DNA of 64,000 nucleotides from Pradoshia eiseniae (GCF_002946355.1 NZ_PKOZ01000001.1:434001-498000), one strand, 5' to 3'; numbered from the stretch's first letter, positions 26,245 to 35,185 are shown. Notes: a model not told the origin generated them from the letters alone. Numbers and translations: made by a program.

Positions 26245-27012
26245 ATGAAAGTTGAAAGTATAATCGTGCGGAAAATGACAGCGACCTTTTTCGCGACCAT
26301 GATAACCTCTATGATTTTAGCGTATTGGTATATGTCTTCTCCAACCAACGGAGAACCTTCCTATCAATTAGGAGTGAACTTTTTAGGCTGGACATTCCTC
26401 TACGCAATGTATATGGGTACGGTTGTCCTGATATATGGGAATCTAGTGTCTGGCGCTATCGAATATGCGCAAAAGAAAGGGGTTATTAAGCATAGTTGGC
26501 TGTATGTTTTATATCATGGTCTTTTTGGTTTATTATTTGGTTTTCTTTTTCAGGAACCGAGTTTGGCAGTCATAGGGTTGGCAGTGGCTGTCTTATATGC
26601 TTTCATTGATCGATGGATGTGGGCGAGAGCGAATGATTCGTTGAGTATAAAGCTCCTCTTTCTTTCCCCAATCGTGGCAGGCGGATTGATGTGGGGCTAT
26701 TTTCAGCTTGTATCAGAGCCTATGCCGCCATTCACAGTGGAAGATGCTATTGAATTTGCTGCAGATGGAGAAGATTCGGTTATTGAAGATTTCCCAAAAA
26801 AGGCTGGCATATGGCAAGGGATAATTGGCGGGTATCGTGTCGAGCGAGAAACATCTGTTAAAGAAATCGGTAATGAAAAATATATCCTTACGTTTACGGA
26901 GAGATGGGACAAAGGGCTTGAAAAGGGTTCGTGGATTTGGACCTATGAAGTGGAACGTGATTCAGTAGCCGTTAAGAGCGGAAAAGGAACGGCTCCGCCA
27001 TACGCAAACTAA
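26245..27012 (+). CDS. membrane protein with C-terminal soluble domain, unknown function
   Basis: 255 residues: five hydrophobic helices in the first 155 residues (ATFFATMITSMILAYWY, FLYAMYMGTVVLIYG, WLYVLYHGLFGLLFGFLF, LAVIGLAVAVLYAFI, LLFLSPIVAGGLMWGYFQ) followed by an extracytoplasmic domain of about 95 residues ending GTAPPYAN. The ribosome site AAAGAAAGGG is adequate. A terminator follows. No family recognised. Confidence 0.7.
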   Translation: MKVESIIVRKMTATFFATMITSMILAYWYMSSPTNGEPSYQLGVNFLGWTFLYAMYMGTVVLIYGNLVSGAIEYAQKKGVIKHSWLYVLYHGLFGLLFGFLFQEPSLAVIGLAVAVLYAFIDRWMWARANDSLSIKLLFLSPIVAGGLMWGYFQLVSEPMPPFTVEDAIEFAADGEDSVIEDFPKKAGIWQGIIGGYRVERETSVKEIGNEKYILTFTERWDKGLEKGSWIWTYEVERDSVAVKSGKGTAPPYAN

Positions 27013-27027
27013 AGGGAGGACGTGCGC

Positions 27028-27059
27028 GGCCGCTTTCTATATGGAAACGGCTGTTTTTT
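27028..27059 (+). terminator. Rho-independent terminator
   Basis: GCCGCTTTC pairs with GGAAACGGC (one bulge) around TATAT, followed by TGTTTTTTA. Confidence 0.75.
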
Positions 27060-27069
27060 ATTTGAAATT

Positions 27070-27095
27070 AAAACCAAACAGGCAAATGCCTCGTC
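27070..27095 (+). promoter_or_regulatory. ECF-type promoter upstream of the sigma gene
   Basis: AAAACC (27070-27075) and CGTC (27092-27095) are separated by 16 bases, the AAC / CGTC arrangement recognised by Bacillus ECF sigma factors. It lies 21 bases before the sigma-factor ATG, which suggests that the sigma factor drives its own operon. Confidence 0.55.
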
Positions 27096-27116
27096 AATAT
27101 ATGTGAGGGAGGGGAA

Positions 27117-27674
27117 ATGGTGGAGGAACTAACAATTGAGCGGATTGCCGGAGAAGATAGGGATGTGCTCATTGATGAATTGATGCATCAATATGGGCAG
27201 GAGATTCTGCAGCTGGCTTACTCCTATGTCAATAACCGCGATCTCGCTGAGGATCTCACACAGGAGATTTTCGTGAAATGCTATAAAGCACTGCATACAT
27301 ATAAAGGAAAAGCAAAGGTAAGGACATGGCTTTGGCGAATTGCCATCAATCATTGCAAAGATTATTTGAAAAGCTGGTACAACAATCATGTCATCCCAAC
27401 AAGCGATGAAATGCTCTATTCACGTGAAAGCCCGCAAAGCACAGAGCATACCGTCATTCAGCAAGATGAGGACGCCCGCTTAGCGCAGGCAGTCATGCAC
27501 CTGCCCGTCAATTACCGGGAAGTAATTTACCTTCATTATTTTGAAGACAGGCCCATAAGGGAAGTCGCAGAGGTCCTTTCTTTGAAGGAGAATACTGTGA
27601 AGACAAGGATGCGCCGCGGGAAAGCAATCCTAAAGAAAAGCTTAGGAGGGATCAGTGAATGGAGAAACGGCTGA
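27117..27674 (+). CDS. ECF-type RNA polymerase sigma factor
   Basis: 185 residues. Region 2 is YSYVNNRDLAEDLTQEIFVKCYKAL with KVRTWLWRIAINHCKDYLKSW; region 4 is LPVNYREVIYLHYFEDRPIREVAEVL followed by SLKENTVKTRMRRGKAILKK. It is a canonical group 4 sigma factor. No separate anti-sigma gene follows; instead a PadR regulator (overlap 16 bp) and a HAAS-SEDS membrane protein lie in the same operon, so control may come from those. An AAAACC-N16-CGTC promoter precedes it. Confidence 0.9.
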   Translation: MVEELTIERIAGEDRDVLIDELMHQYGQEILQLAYSYVNNRDLAEDLTQEIFVKCYKALHTYKGKAKVRTWLWRIAINHCKDYLKSWYNNHVIPTSDEMLYSRESPQSTEHTVIQQDEDARLAQAVMHLPVNYREVIYLHYFEDRPIREVAEVLSLKENTVKTRMRRGKAILKKSLGGISEWRNG

Positions 27675-28066
27675 GGGGACTTAAGAAGGCGATGGAGAAT
27701 ACATATATGCAAGAGCTTGAGTTCACAAGCATGATGAAGAAACGCATTCATGATTCTATCGCGAAAGAAGCGATTAGCGAACAGGATGTTCTCACTAGTC
27801 TGCTTGAGCTGCTTGCCAAGGAACGAACAGGCTTTGAATTGACTGGGCTGCTGCAAGCAAGAGGCATACGAAAATATGAAGACGACGAAGGCTCTTTATA
27901 TAGCCTTCTGCATGAACAGGAGCACAGGGGTATTATTGCATCGTCCTGGGGCTCTTCTGGAGAAAAATATTATCGACTGACAGATAAAGGGAGACGTGTT
28001 CTTGAAAAAACGAGTAAACGGGCTTCGCGTGCCCGCTTTTCCTTCAAGGAACAGTCAGAGGGGTGA
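27659..28066 (+). CDS. PadR-family transcriptional regulator with N-terminal extension
   Basis: 135 residues. Residues about 42-120 are a PadR winged helix (DVLTSLLELLAKERTGFELTG, YSLLHEQEHRGIIASSW, KYYRLTDKGRRVLEK). The first 40 residues form a charged helix (KKAMENTYMQELEFTSMMKK) absent from ordinary PadR proteins. Its ATG lies 16 bp inside the sigma gene with AGGAGGG upstream. PadR proteins are commonly encoded next to HAAS-domain membrane proteins, as here. Confidence 0.85.
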   Translation: MEKRLRGLKKAMENTYMQELEFTSMMKKRIHDSIAKEAISEQDVLTSLLELLAKERTGFELTGLLQARGIRKYEDDEGSLYSLLHEQEHRGIIASSWGSSGEKYYRLTDKGRRVLEKTSKRASRARFSFKEQSEG

Positions 28067-28071
28067 GCGAT

Positions 28072-29373
28072 ATGAAGTATAAGGAACGGTTCTTAGCTGT
28101 TGTTACCGGGCAAATACGTTCAAGGGAAGCGCGTATCCATGTTGAAAAAGAATTGAATTATCATCTGAAGGAAACCAAAAAGTATTGGATGGATAAAGGA
28201 ATGACGGAAATAGAGGCGGAGGAGAAGGCCGTTAAGCAAATGGGTGACCCGCAGAAGCTTGGTGTGAAAATGAACAAGCTTCACCGGCCAAAGGTCGATT
28301 GGCTGCTGCTCTCTCTTTTAGCGGCTGTGATGGCTTTAGGGATTCTTCCTATCTTGGCGTTGGATGCTGTAGCATATGGAGAAATGCGCGATTCATTTTT
28401 ACAGAAGAAGAGTATTTTTGGGTTAGCAGGATTAGCATTAGCTGTTGGTATCATGTTTTTCGATTACCGGAAGCTGCAAAAATGGGGCTGGGCATTTTTC
28501 TTAATGGGAACGGCCATTTTGTATGGTCTGCGATGGTTTCCTAACACATTCTCTAACGGAGAGCCAAAATTTTATCTACCAGGGTTAGGAGCATTAGACT
28601 GTTGGGCAGCATTGCCATTCTTTTTCCTGGCCTGGGCGCAATTTTTTCGGGATAAAAGAATAAAAGCTTGGAAGCTTATCTTGCTGTTTATCTATTCTCT
28701 TTATCTGTTCCTAATGATTCCGAACCTGTCAATCACATTTATCTATGGAATGATGGTCATGATTATGCTTTGGTGGAGCCATTTGAGCAAAAGAATCGTT
28801 TTCTCTTTAACTGCAGGAATATTCACTCTAGGAACGGCAGGGATTGCTTCCTTGTATCTTCTTGGGAGGCAATATCAAATTCAGCGTGTGGAGGCATTTA
28901 TTGATCCTAAGCAATATGCTAATGGAGCTGGATATATGTATGTGCAATTACGTGAGAGAATGCTTGAGGCTAGCTGGTTCGGTGAGACTGTTAAACAAGT
29001 GAACCCAATACCAGATCTGCACACTGATTATGCATTGGTTGGCCTGACCTCCCATTTTGGATATGCAGCGTCCATTACAGTCATGATTGTTTTGCTCCTG
29101 TTTGTGATACGCATGGGCGCCATGACTGTTGGAGTGAAAAGCCAATATGCAAAATTGCTCGTAGTGGGAGCTGTGGCTCTCTTCTCCTTGCAATTCTTCT
29201 ACAATATCGCCATGATATTCGGGCTTGTTCCGATTATCTCCATGTCCTTGCCGTTTATCAGCTATGGCGGGGTGCCGACGATATTTAATGCTTTCTTAAT
29301 AGGGGTTGTGCTAAGTGTGTATCGGCGAAAACAATTTGCGGTCTTGAATGAGGAAGGATGCAAGGCTAAATAG
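28072..29373 (+). CDS. HAAS-domain / SEDS (FtsW-RodA-SpoVE-like) fusion membrane protein
   Basis: 433 residues. Residues about 1-70 form a HAAS/permease-prefix domain (HVEKELNYHLKETKKYWMDKGM then TEIEAEEKAVKQMGDPQKLG). The rest has about ten helices of a SEDS glycosyltransferase. The extracellular loop holds PIPDLHTDYALVGLTSHFG, matching the P-E-x-H-T-D-F motif of FtsW/RodA with E changed to D but the key Asp kept, and the end holds SLPFISYGGVPT. A GTG at 28063 overlaps the PadR stop, but ATG 28072 is nine bases from GAGGGG. Peptidoglycan polymerase activity is inferred. Confidence 0.85.
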   Translation: MKYKERFLAVVTGQIRSREARIHVEKELNYHLKETKKYWMDKGMTEIEAEEKAVKQMGDPQKLGVKMNKLHRPKVDWLLLSLLAAVMALGILPILALDAVAYGEMRDSFLQKKSIFGLAGLALAVGIMFFDYRKLQKWGWAFFLMGTAILYGLRWFPNTFSNGEPKFYLPGLGALDCWAALPFFFLAWAQFFRDKRIKAWKLILLFIYSLYLFLMIPNLSITFIYGMMVMIMLWWSHLSKRIVFSLTAGIFTLGTAGIASLYLLGRQYQIQRVEAFIDPKQYANGAGYMYVQLRERMLEASWFGETVKQVNPIPDLHTDYALVGLTSHFGYAASITVMIVLLLFVIRMGAMTVGVKSQYAKLLVVGAVALFSLQFFYNIAMIFGLVPIISMSLPFISYGGVPTIFNAFLIGVVLSVYRRKQFAVLNEEGCKAK

Positions 29374-29390
29374 GCCTTGCATCCTTTTTG
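29354..29390 (+). terminator. terminator of the sigma-PadR-SEDS operon
   Basis: GGATGCAAGGC pairs perfectly with GCCTTGCATCC, followed by TTTTTG. The stop codon of the SEDS gene lies in the loop. Confidence 0.92.
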
Positions 29391-29402
29391 CGATATTTTT
29401 TA

Positions 29403-30644
29403 TCATTCACCATCATTTTTCCGTTTATGCTGTTTCATATATTGAGAAGGGGTCATGGAAGTAAACTTCTTAAACACGCGACTGAAATAATTGACGTCAT
29501 TAAACCCCACGATAAAGGCAACATCAGTAATGGAATTTTGCTTGTTATGGAGATAGATCTTCGCCGATTCTACGCGTTTGTGATTAATGAAGTCGATGAC
29601 GCTTTGTCCGGTCTCCTGCTTGAACTTTCTGGATAGATGCGAAGGGTTGGCATGAATGGCATCAGCTATTCCATGCAAGGTTAAGGGGCTGTCAATATTT
29701 AAGCGGATATAATCAACGGCTTTTTTGACCAGCTCACTATAATGGAGAGTGGAATATTCCTTTACGAGATCACAATACTCATCCAGCATGACTTCGACCA
29801 CCTTGTTTAAATGAGGCATATTTGGTGCACGCTCAATTAAGATGGCATATTTATCGGATATTTCATGTATATAGACAGGATGAACACCGCCATATTTGGC
29901 CGCTACACGGCAGAGCGTGTTCACTACAAGTATCAAATTTTTTGAAGCTCGGATTGGGCTTTCAGGTACTCGGTTTTCTAAATAAGTATCATGGATATTA
30001 ACTTTAATATTTTGGATCTTCTCCTTGTCGCCAGTCATAATGGCTTGCATGAATTCCTGCTCTTGGCGATAAACCGTTTCAATGATGTGTTTATTTTCAT
30101 CGATGAGGGTTTTAATGGATTCCTTACTTTGCGAGGATGGCGGCGGATCTGAGGTAATTAATTTTGCCTCAATGAAGATATTCGAGCATAAATTAACCAG
30201 TAATTCACCAATACTATTACTGGCACTATTATGAACGACCGAAAGGGATTCATAAAATTCCTGCAGGGCTGTTTGTTCACTAATTGGTATTTTGTTTTCT
30301 GAAATAATACTGCTTAAAAAATCTGTTCCGGGTACGCTTGATAAAAAAGGACCGGCCATTATGAAGCCATTGTAAGTTGTTTGATTCCAAATACCGACAG
30401 CGATATATTGCTGTCGAAAACAATTTATATAGTAGTAAAAAGAATTTGTAGGATGTCTTTTAAGATAATCGTTTATTTGTCTAAAATCATCCTCGAAGTT
30501 CTGCAAGACAGCGGGGATATTTTGCTTAACCTTCTGGATAAGCGCCGTATCTTCCTCATTAATATATCTTACGTCAATCTTGCTAATGGAAAAGACGATT
30601 TGACAGATTTTGTTTAAGTCCTTTAGGCGGTCTGCTGCTAACAT
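29403..30644 (-). CDS. AraC-family transcriptional regulator with N-terminal sensor domain
   Basis: 413 residues. The last 100 are a double helix-turn-helix AraC domain (LTLHGIADAIHANPSHLSRKF, then ITDVAFIVGFNDVNYFSRVF). The N-terminal about 170 residues look like a PocR-type ligand-binding domain and a helical linker joins them. It is divergent from the GH2 glycosidase gene and ends close to the convergent SEDS gene. It probably activates the GH2-kinase genes in response to the sugar or glycoside. AGAGATGA precedes the ATG. Confidence 0.85.
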   Translation of the reverse strand: MLAADRLKDLNKICQIVFSISKIDVRYINEEDTALIQKVKQNIPAVLQNFEDDFRQINDYLKRHPTNSFYYYINCFRQQYIAVGIWNQTTYNGFIMAGPFLSSVPGTDFLSSIISENKIPISEQTALQEFYESLSVVHNSASNSIGELLVNLCSNIFIEAKLITSDPPPSSQSKESIKTLIDENKHIIETVYRQEQEFMQAIMTGDKEKIQNIKVNIHDTYLENRVPESPIRASKNLILVVNTLCRVAAKYGGVHPVYIHEISDKYAILIERAPNMPHLNKVVEVMLDEYCDLVKEYSTLHYSELVKKAVDYIRLNIDSPLTLHGIADAIHANPSHLSRKFKQETGQSVIDFINHKRVESAKIYLHNKQNSITDVAFIVGFNDVNYFSRVFKKFTSMTPSQYMKQHKRKNDGE

Positions 30645-30759
30645 TTCATCATCTCTTTTTGTTTTTTATTTAGTTTATCGTAAAAGATGCAATAATTATA
30701 CTACTATAAGCAAAAATGTGCGATTAATATTTAGGAATCTATACTATACTAGGATTATC

Positions 30760-30808
30760 AATTTGTGAAAGAAAACACAAATTTTATTTGCTCATTTTTT
30801 CACAAATT
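30760..30808. promoter_or_regulatory. inverted and repeated TTTGTG/CACAAA sites in the GH2 promoter region
   Basis: AATTTGTG (30760-30767) and CACAAATT (30776-30783) form an 8-8-8 dyad, and CACAAATT recurs at 30801-30808, 25 bp later. TATACTATACT at about 30741 upstream looks like a -10 region, so the dyad lies over the start of transcription. It resembles the Rex half-site TTGTGAA but the second half deviates. The binding protein is unknown. Confidence 0.4.
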
Positions 30809-30846
30809 ATTATTTTAATAATTTTATTTCCTAAGGAGAGTAAATC

Positions 30847-33144
30847 ATGAGAAAGATCGTAAACATCAATGATTCATGGAAATTTATTAAACAAGATGAA
30901 GTTAACGCTTACAATAAAAGCTTTGATGATACTAGCTGGGAAACTGTGAGTGTTCCGCATACTTGGAATGCGATTGATGGAGCGAATGGGTTCGATTTCC
31001 ACAAAGGTGCGTGCTGGTACCGCAAGGAAGTAATGGTTGATACACTAGAGCAAGGAAACCGTGTATACATTGAGTTCAACGGCTCTAACAGCATTACGGA
31101 CGTATATGTAAACGGTCACCATATGGGACAGCACCGCGGCGGATATTCTACTTTCCGTTTTGATATTACAGATGTGGTTGAGTTTGGAAAAGCAAACACA
31201 GTAGCGGTAAAAGTGGATAACACAGTTGTGGAAGATGTATATCCGCAAATGGCTGACTTTACATTCTATGGCGGTATCTATCGTGACGTTAACTTGGTTA
31301 TCACAAACCATGTTCACTTTGACTTGATGGATTACGGTTCACAAGGTATTTACATCATCCAGGACGAAGTAAACGAAGAGAAGGCAGCTTTGACGATTAA
31401 ATCCAAACTCGTCAACGAGCTTGACACAGAAAAGAAAGTACGCCTTTGGGCAGATCTATTTGACGCTGAAGGTAATGTGGTTGCTTATGCAGCGAAAGAT
31501 GTTGTTCTTGCAGCTGGTGAAAATAAAGAAGTAGAAATGCCTGCTGTTATTAAAAACCCAACTCTTTGGAACGGCAGAAAAAATGCTTACATGTATAAAG
31601 CAAACGTGAGCTTAACAAGCTTCAATGACACAATTGATGAAATTTCCATTCCATTCGGTGTAAGATACTTCGAAGTGGACCCGGACAAAGGATTCATCCT
31701 TAATGGACAGCCTTTACGCCTAAATGGTGTTTCTCGTCACCAAGATAGAAAAGACATGGGCTGGGCAATTACGAAGAAAGAACATAAAGAAGATATGGAA
31801 TTGATCAAAGAGGTTGGCGCGACTTCTATCCGTCTGGCTCACTACCAGCATGACCAATATTTCTATGATCTCTGTGACCAAGAGGGTATGGTTGTATGGG
31901 CTGAAATTCCGTTCATCTCAATTATGTCTAAAACTGAACTAGAAGGTATCAACGCGAAACAGCAAATGATCGAGTTGATCAGACAAAACTTCAACCACCC
32001 ATGCATTATGTTCTGGGGCGTGCAAAATGAGATCCAAATCGGCGGTAACCGTCCAGAAGTTAGAAAGTTAGTAAGAGAGCTTGCTGAATTAACGAAAAAA
32101 GAAGATCCAACACGCTTAACAACACAAGCGAACGTTATGTTTGTACCAGATAATGATGAGTATAACTATATGACTGATATTATTGGATACAATAAATATT
32201 ATGGCTGGTACCAAGGGGAAGCAGAAGATTTTGGTCCTTGGATTGATGGGTACCATGCAACAAACCCTACTGTTCCTTTAGGTATTTCTGAATACGGTGC
32301 AGAAGGAATTATCGAATATCACACAGATGATGCAAAGGTAAAAGACTACACAGAAGAATATCATGCACTATACCACGAAAAAGTGTGGAAAATCTTCTCT
32401 GAGCGCCCATTCCTTTGGTCAACATATGTATGGAACATGTTTGACTTCGGTGCGAACATCCGTGATGAAGGCGGCGTAAAGGGAAGAAACAACAAAGGCT
32501 TAATCACTTATGACCGCAAAATTAAGAAAGATGCTTTCTTCATGTACAAAGCAAACTGGTCAGAAGAAAAAGTTCTTCATATCACAAGCAAACGCTATAT
32601 TGACCGTGCGGATGAGGCAATCACGGTGAAAATCTATTCCAACTGTGATGAAGTAACGCTTTATGTGAACGGAACAGAAGTAGCGACACAAAAAGGCGAG
32701 GATAAAGTCTTCATCTTTGAAAATGTTGCGCTGCAGCCAGGTTTGAATGAAGTAAGAGCTGTATCTGGCGATGTAGAAGACACAGCATTCTTCAATAAAG
32801 TAGAAGAAGCTAACCCAAGCTATGTCCTTCCTGAGACTGAGGCTGGCGGAGTAGTAGATAACTGGTTCGAAATGCCTGAAGACATGGGCGAGGTTGAAAT
32901 TGAAGAGCTGGAAATCACAGATGATGTGTACTCTACACGCTGCACATTTGGGGAACTATTTGCGAACCCAGAAGCAAAAGCAGTATTGCAAAAATACCTA
33001 AATGGCTTCTCAGAAGAGCATCCAATGTATGGTATGGCAGAAGGCATGCAAATCGACATGCTGGCTAGCTTGGCACCAGAGATATTCTCAGAACAATTGC
33101 TGTTCATGCTAAACAAAGAGCTGACAAAAATCAAAAAAGCCTAA
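30847..33144 (+). CDS. glycoside hydrolase family 2 (beta-galactosidase/beta-glucuronidase type)
   Basis: 765 residues. The sugar-binding jelly roll (about 1-170, VPHTWNAIDG, ACWYRKEV, FNGSNSITDVYVNG) is followed by an Ig-like domain (to about 275) and a TIM barrel with the acid/base E395 in WGVQNEI and the nucleophile E482 in GISEYGAEG. A C-terminal beta domain and a helical tail follow. There is no signal peptide, so it acts on imported glycosides. The neighbouring KDG-type kinase hints at uronic acid substrates, but the motifs fit a galactosidase equally. TAAGGAGAG precedes the ATG. Confidence 0.88.
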   Translation: MRKIVNINDSWKFIKQDEVNAYNKSFDDTSWETVSVPHTWNAIDGANGFDFHKGACWYRKEVMVDTLEQGNRVYIEFNGSNSITDVYVNGHHMGQHRGGYSTFRFDITDVVEFGKANTVAVKVDNTVVEDVYPQMADFTFYGGIYRDVNLVITNHVHFDLMDYGSQGIYIIQDEVNEEKAALTIKSKLVNELDTEKKVRLWADLFDAEGNVVAYAAKDVVLAAGENKEVEMPAVIKNPTLWNGRKNAYMYKANVSLTSFNDTIDEISIPFGVRYFEVDPDKGFILNGQPLRLNGVSRHQDRKDMGWAITKKEHKEDMELIKEVGATSIRLAHYQHDQYFYDLCDQEGMVVWAEIPFISIMSKTELEGINAKQQMIELIRQNFNHPCIMFWGVQNEIQIGGNRPEVRKLVRELAELTKKEDPTRLTTQANVMFVPDNDEYNYMTDIIGYNKYYGWYQGEAEDFGPWIDGYHATNPTVPLGISEYGAEGIIEYHTDDAKVKDYTEEYHALYHEKVWKIFSERPFLWSTYVWNMFDFGANIRDEGGVKGRNNKGLITYDRKIKKDAFFMYKANWSEEKVLHITSKRYIDRADEAITVKIYSNCDEVTLYVNGTEVATQKGEDKVFIFENVALQPGLNEVRAVSGDVEDTAFFNKVEEANPSYVLPETEAGGVVDNWFEMPEDMGEVEIEELEITDDVYSTRCTFGELFANPEAKAVLQKYLNGFSEEHPMYGMAEGMQIDMLASLAPEIFSEQLLFMLNKELTKIKKA

Positions 33145-33184
33145 TAGCAGTGTGCAGACTGCACGAACCTGATATACCTTTATC

Positions 33185-33219
33185 GAAGAGCGGCTAGATT
33201 CTTGATCTAGTCGTTCTTT
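33185..33219 (+). terminator. hairpin between GH2 and kinase genes
   Basis: AAGAGCGGCTAGAT pairs with ATCTAGTCGTTCTT (two G-U pairs) around a five-base loop, followed by TTGG only. It may be a leaky terminator that lowers kinase expression. Confidence 0.6.
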
Positions 33220-33242
33220 GGACAAATTCGAAAGATGGTGTA

Positions 33243-34247
33243 ATGATGAAGTCAATCATGTTGTTTGGAGAAATGCTGTTGCGTCTTACTCCCTCCAATC
33301 ATCAATTATTTATTCAGGCCAGCCAATTGAACATGGTTTACGGCGGCTCTGAGGCGAATATCGCAGTCGCTTTAAGCAATTGGGGCGAAAAAACGTCTTA
33401 TGCTACCTGTGTTCCGGATAATAACATTGGATTGGCAGCGATTATGCAATTGCGTCAATTTGGAGTTAATACGGATTATGTGATTCAGCAGGGTCATAAA
33501 ATGGGCCTTTATTTCGTGGAGGAAGGGCACTCCATCCGTCCGACAGAGGTTACCTATGACCGTCAAAATTCAGCATTTGTCGATGCTGTGCCTAATGATT
33601 ATCAGCTTGAAGAGATGCTTGGACAAGCGAAATGGCTGCATGTCAGCGGAATCAGCTTAGGCGTGAGCAAACAAGCGCGTGAAACAACAATGGCACTTGT
33701 GAAATTGGCCCGCCAAAAAGGAATCAAAGTAAGCTTTGATTTCAATTACCGTGCAAAACTATGGAGTATTGAAGAAGCTAGAGAAGCATTCATTGAAATC
33801 CTGCCTTACGTAAATGTTTGCTTCGGCAGCTACATGGATGTTCTCACTCTTCGCCAAGAGAAAAGAAAGGTAAAATCCTTTGATGAGAAGATCGAATTGC
33901 TCAAGGAGCTTCAAAAGGAATATAACTTCGACCAAATCTTTACGACTGAACGCGAGATTCTTGATGATAATGTCCAGAATTTAAGCTGTGCAGTCATCAC
34001 TGCTACGGAGCATCATAAACTTGGCCCGGTTAGAGTCAATGTCCTTGATCGAATCGGAACAGGCGATTCATTTGTTGCCGGAGCATTATTCGGTCTTGCG
34101 AATTCCTACAGTCTGCAAGAGACATTGGATTTTGCTCTATCATCATTTGCTTTGAAGCACACTATTGTTGGCGACTTCCAGGTTGCGAGCAAAGAAGCGG
34201 TTCAAGGGTTCGACTTGAATGGCGAGAAGGTTATTATTAAAAGATAA
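33243..34247 (+). CDS. PfkB-family sugar kinase (2-keto-3-deoxygluconate kinase-like)
   Basis: 334 residues. The ribokinase fold is complete: GEMLLRLTP and GGSEANIAVALSNWG at the N-terminus, SFDFNYRAKLW, and DRIGTGDSFVAGALFG with the catalytic Asp. The N-terminus is typical of KdgK, which phosphorylates 2-keto-3-deoxygluconate from hexuronates. No other uronate gene is present in this window, so the substrate stays open. GATGGTG precedes an ATG-ATG pair; either could start. It follows the GH2 gene by 98 bp. Confidence 0.82.
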   Translation: MMKSIMLFGEMLLRLTPSNHQLFIQASQLNMVYGGSEANIAVALSNWGEKTSYATCVPDNNIGLAAIMQLRQFGVNTDYVIQQGHKMGLYFVEEGHSIRPTEVTYDRQNSAFVDAVPNDYQLEEMLGQAKWLHVSGISLGVSKQARETTMALVKLARQKGIKVSFDFNYRAKLWSIEEAREAFIEILPYVNVCFGSYMDVLTLRQEKRKVKSFDEKIELLKELQKEYNFDQIFTTEREILDDNVQNLSCAVITATEHHKLGPVRVNVLDRIGTGDSFVAGALFGLANSYSLQETLDFALSSFALKHTIVGDFQVASKEAVQGFDLNGEKVIIKR

Positions 34248-34259
34248 ATTAAGTATGTA

Positions 34260-34288
34260 AACGCTTGGGATTACCCAAGCGTTTTTTG
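34260..34288 (+). terminator. terminator of the GH2-kinase operon
   Basis: A perfect 10-bp stem AACGCTTGGG / CCCAAGCGTT is followed by TTTTG. Confidence 0.92.
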
Positions 34289-34354
34289 TATATGCATGAG
34301 AGAAGGATTCAACCTGGAACTTTTGGTATGAGGGCAAATGAAACATCCAAGTTT

Positions 34355-35026
34355 TCACTCATTTATCTGTATGTTTCCGGATTTAGTTTGAATTATCATT
34401 TTATTGCCGGCGTCCCCGGCGGAGCCATGTAATCCTTTTTTTGATTGTGATTGTTTATCTAAAGAGAGGTTGATTGATTGCCTCCCGCTGTTTGTATCAA
34501 TCGCTAAATTAACATTGGGCTGTTCTTCATCAAATACAACAGAGGCGTTTCCGCTTGTGGTTTTGATTTCAACTTTATTATTTAATTCGCTAAAATGAAG
34601 ATTAACATTTCCGCTGCTGGAACGTATATCAAGTTGATGATGGTCAAGGTTATGTCCAGAAACATTACCCGAAGCTCCATCCAGAATGACTTTGCCTCTA
34701 AATTGGCGCGGAATTCTAACCTCTAAAGCCGGTTTTTTTTCGAGGTTTAATAAGCGCGTCATATCACTGCCTAAAGAAATTGATAATTGTCGTGAGGACC
34801 GATCCGCAATTACACCGGGGCCGTCATCATAAACAGTTAGATAAGCTTCTAGTTCACCTTCATCGCTTGGCTGGAAAGTCACATCAGTACTGGCAAAATC
34901 GATAACAATTTCCCGCACACCTTCAATTGACTCTGTATGGCCGATTACGTTCTCCTGAACAGGGGAACAGCCTGTAATGATAATCATGATAAAGAAAGAA
35001 AAAACGAAGAATATATGTTTACTCAT
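34355..35026 (-). CDS. DUF4097-type lipoprotein
   Basis: 223 residues. A lipoprotein signal (FFVFSFFIMIIITGC) places Cys at about residue 20 for lipid attachment. The rest is a repetitive beta-helix rich in SGN turns (GASGNVSGHNL, SSSGNVNLHF, TTSGNASVVF, TKSGNIQI), characteristic of DUF4097/DUF2807 putative adhesins, which act outside the membrane. Its promoter is the mirror image of the one for the opposite MerR operon, suggesting joint control. Molecular role unknown. Confidence 0.82.
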   Translation of the reverse strand: MSKHIFFVFSFFIMIIITGCSPVQENVIGHTESIEGVREIVIDFASTDVTFQPSDEGELEAYLTVYDDGPGVIADRSSRQLSISLGSDMTRLLNLEKKPALEVRIPRQFRGKVILDGASGNVSGHNLDHHQLDIRSSSGNVNLHFSELNNKVEIKTTSGNASVVFDEEQPNVNLAIDTNSGRQSINLSLDKQSQSKKGLHGSAGDAGNKMIIQTKSGNIQINE

Positions 35027-35048
35027 TAACCTAGCCTCCTTCCATTTA

Positions 35049-35138
35049 ACAATAAAGGATGACGTAAGGTCACTTGCAAATCTTATGATGAAGTATTTGG
35101 AAATGACTTGAAAGTGACCTTACGTCATCTTTTATACT
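35049..35138. promoter_or_regulatory. mirrored MerR-type divergent promoters
   Basis: A perfect 18-bp inverted repeat (GATGACGTAAGGTCACTT at 35058-35075, its complement at 35112-35129) carries two copies of the dyad TGAC-N5-GTCA. Rightward: TTGAAA (35108-35113), a 19-base spacer, TATACT (35133-35138). Leftward: TTGCAA (35079-35074), a 19-base spacer, TATTGT (35054-35049). Overlong 19-base spacers holding a dyad are the hallmark of MerR-activated promoters, and a MerR gene lies just downstream. Confidence 0.85.
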
Positions 35139-35185
35139 GTGAGTAATCATGTTATATAAGGGCATTTACAGGAGGAGAGTTAACA

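Noticed and set aside
30760-30783. Rex operator in the GH2 promoter
   Set aside because: The left half fits TTGTGAA but the right half reads AACACAA instead of TTCACAA, so the match is too weak to name.
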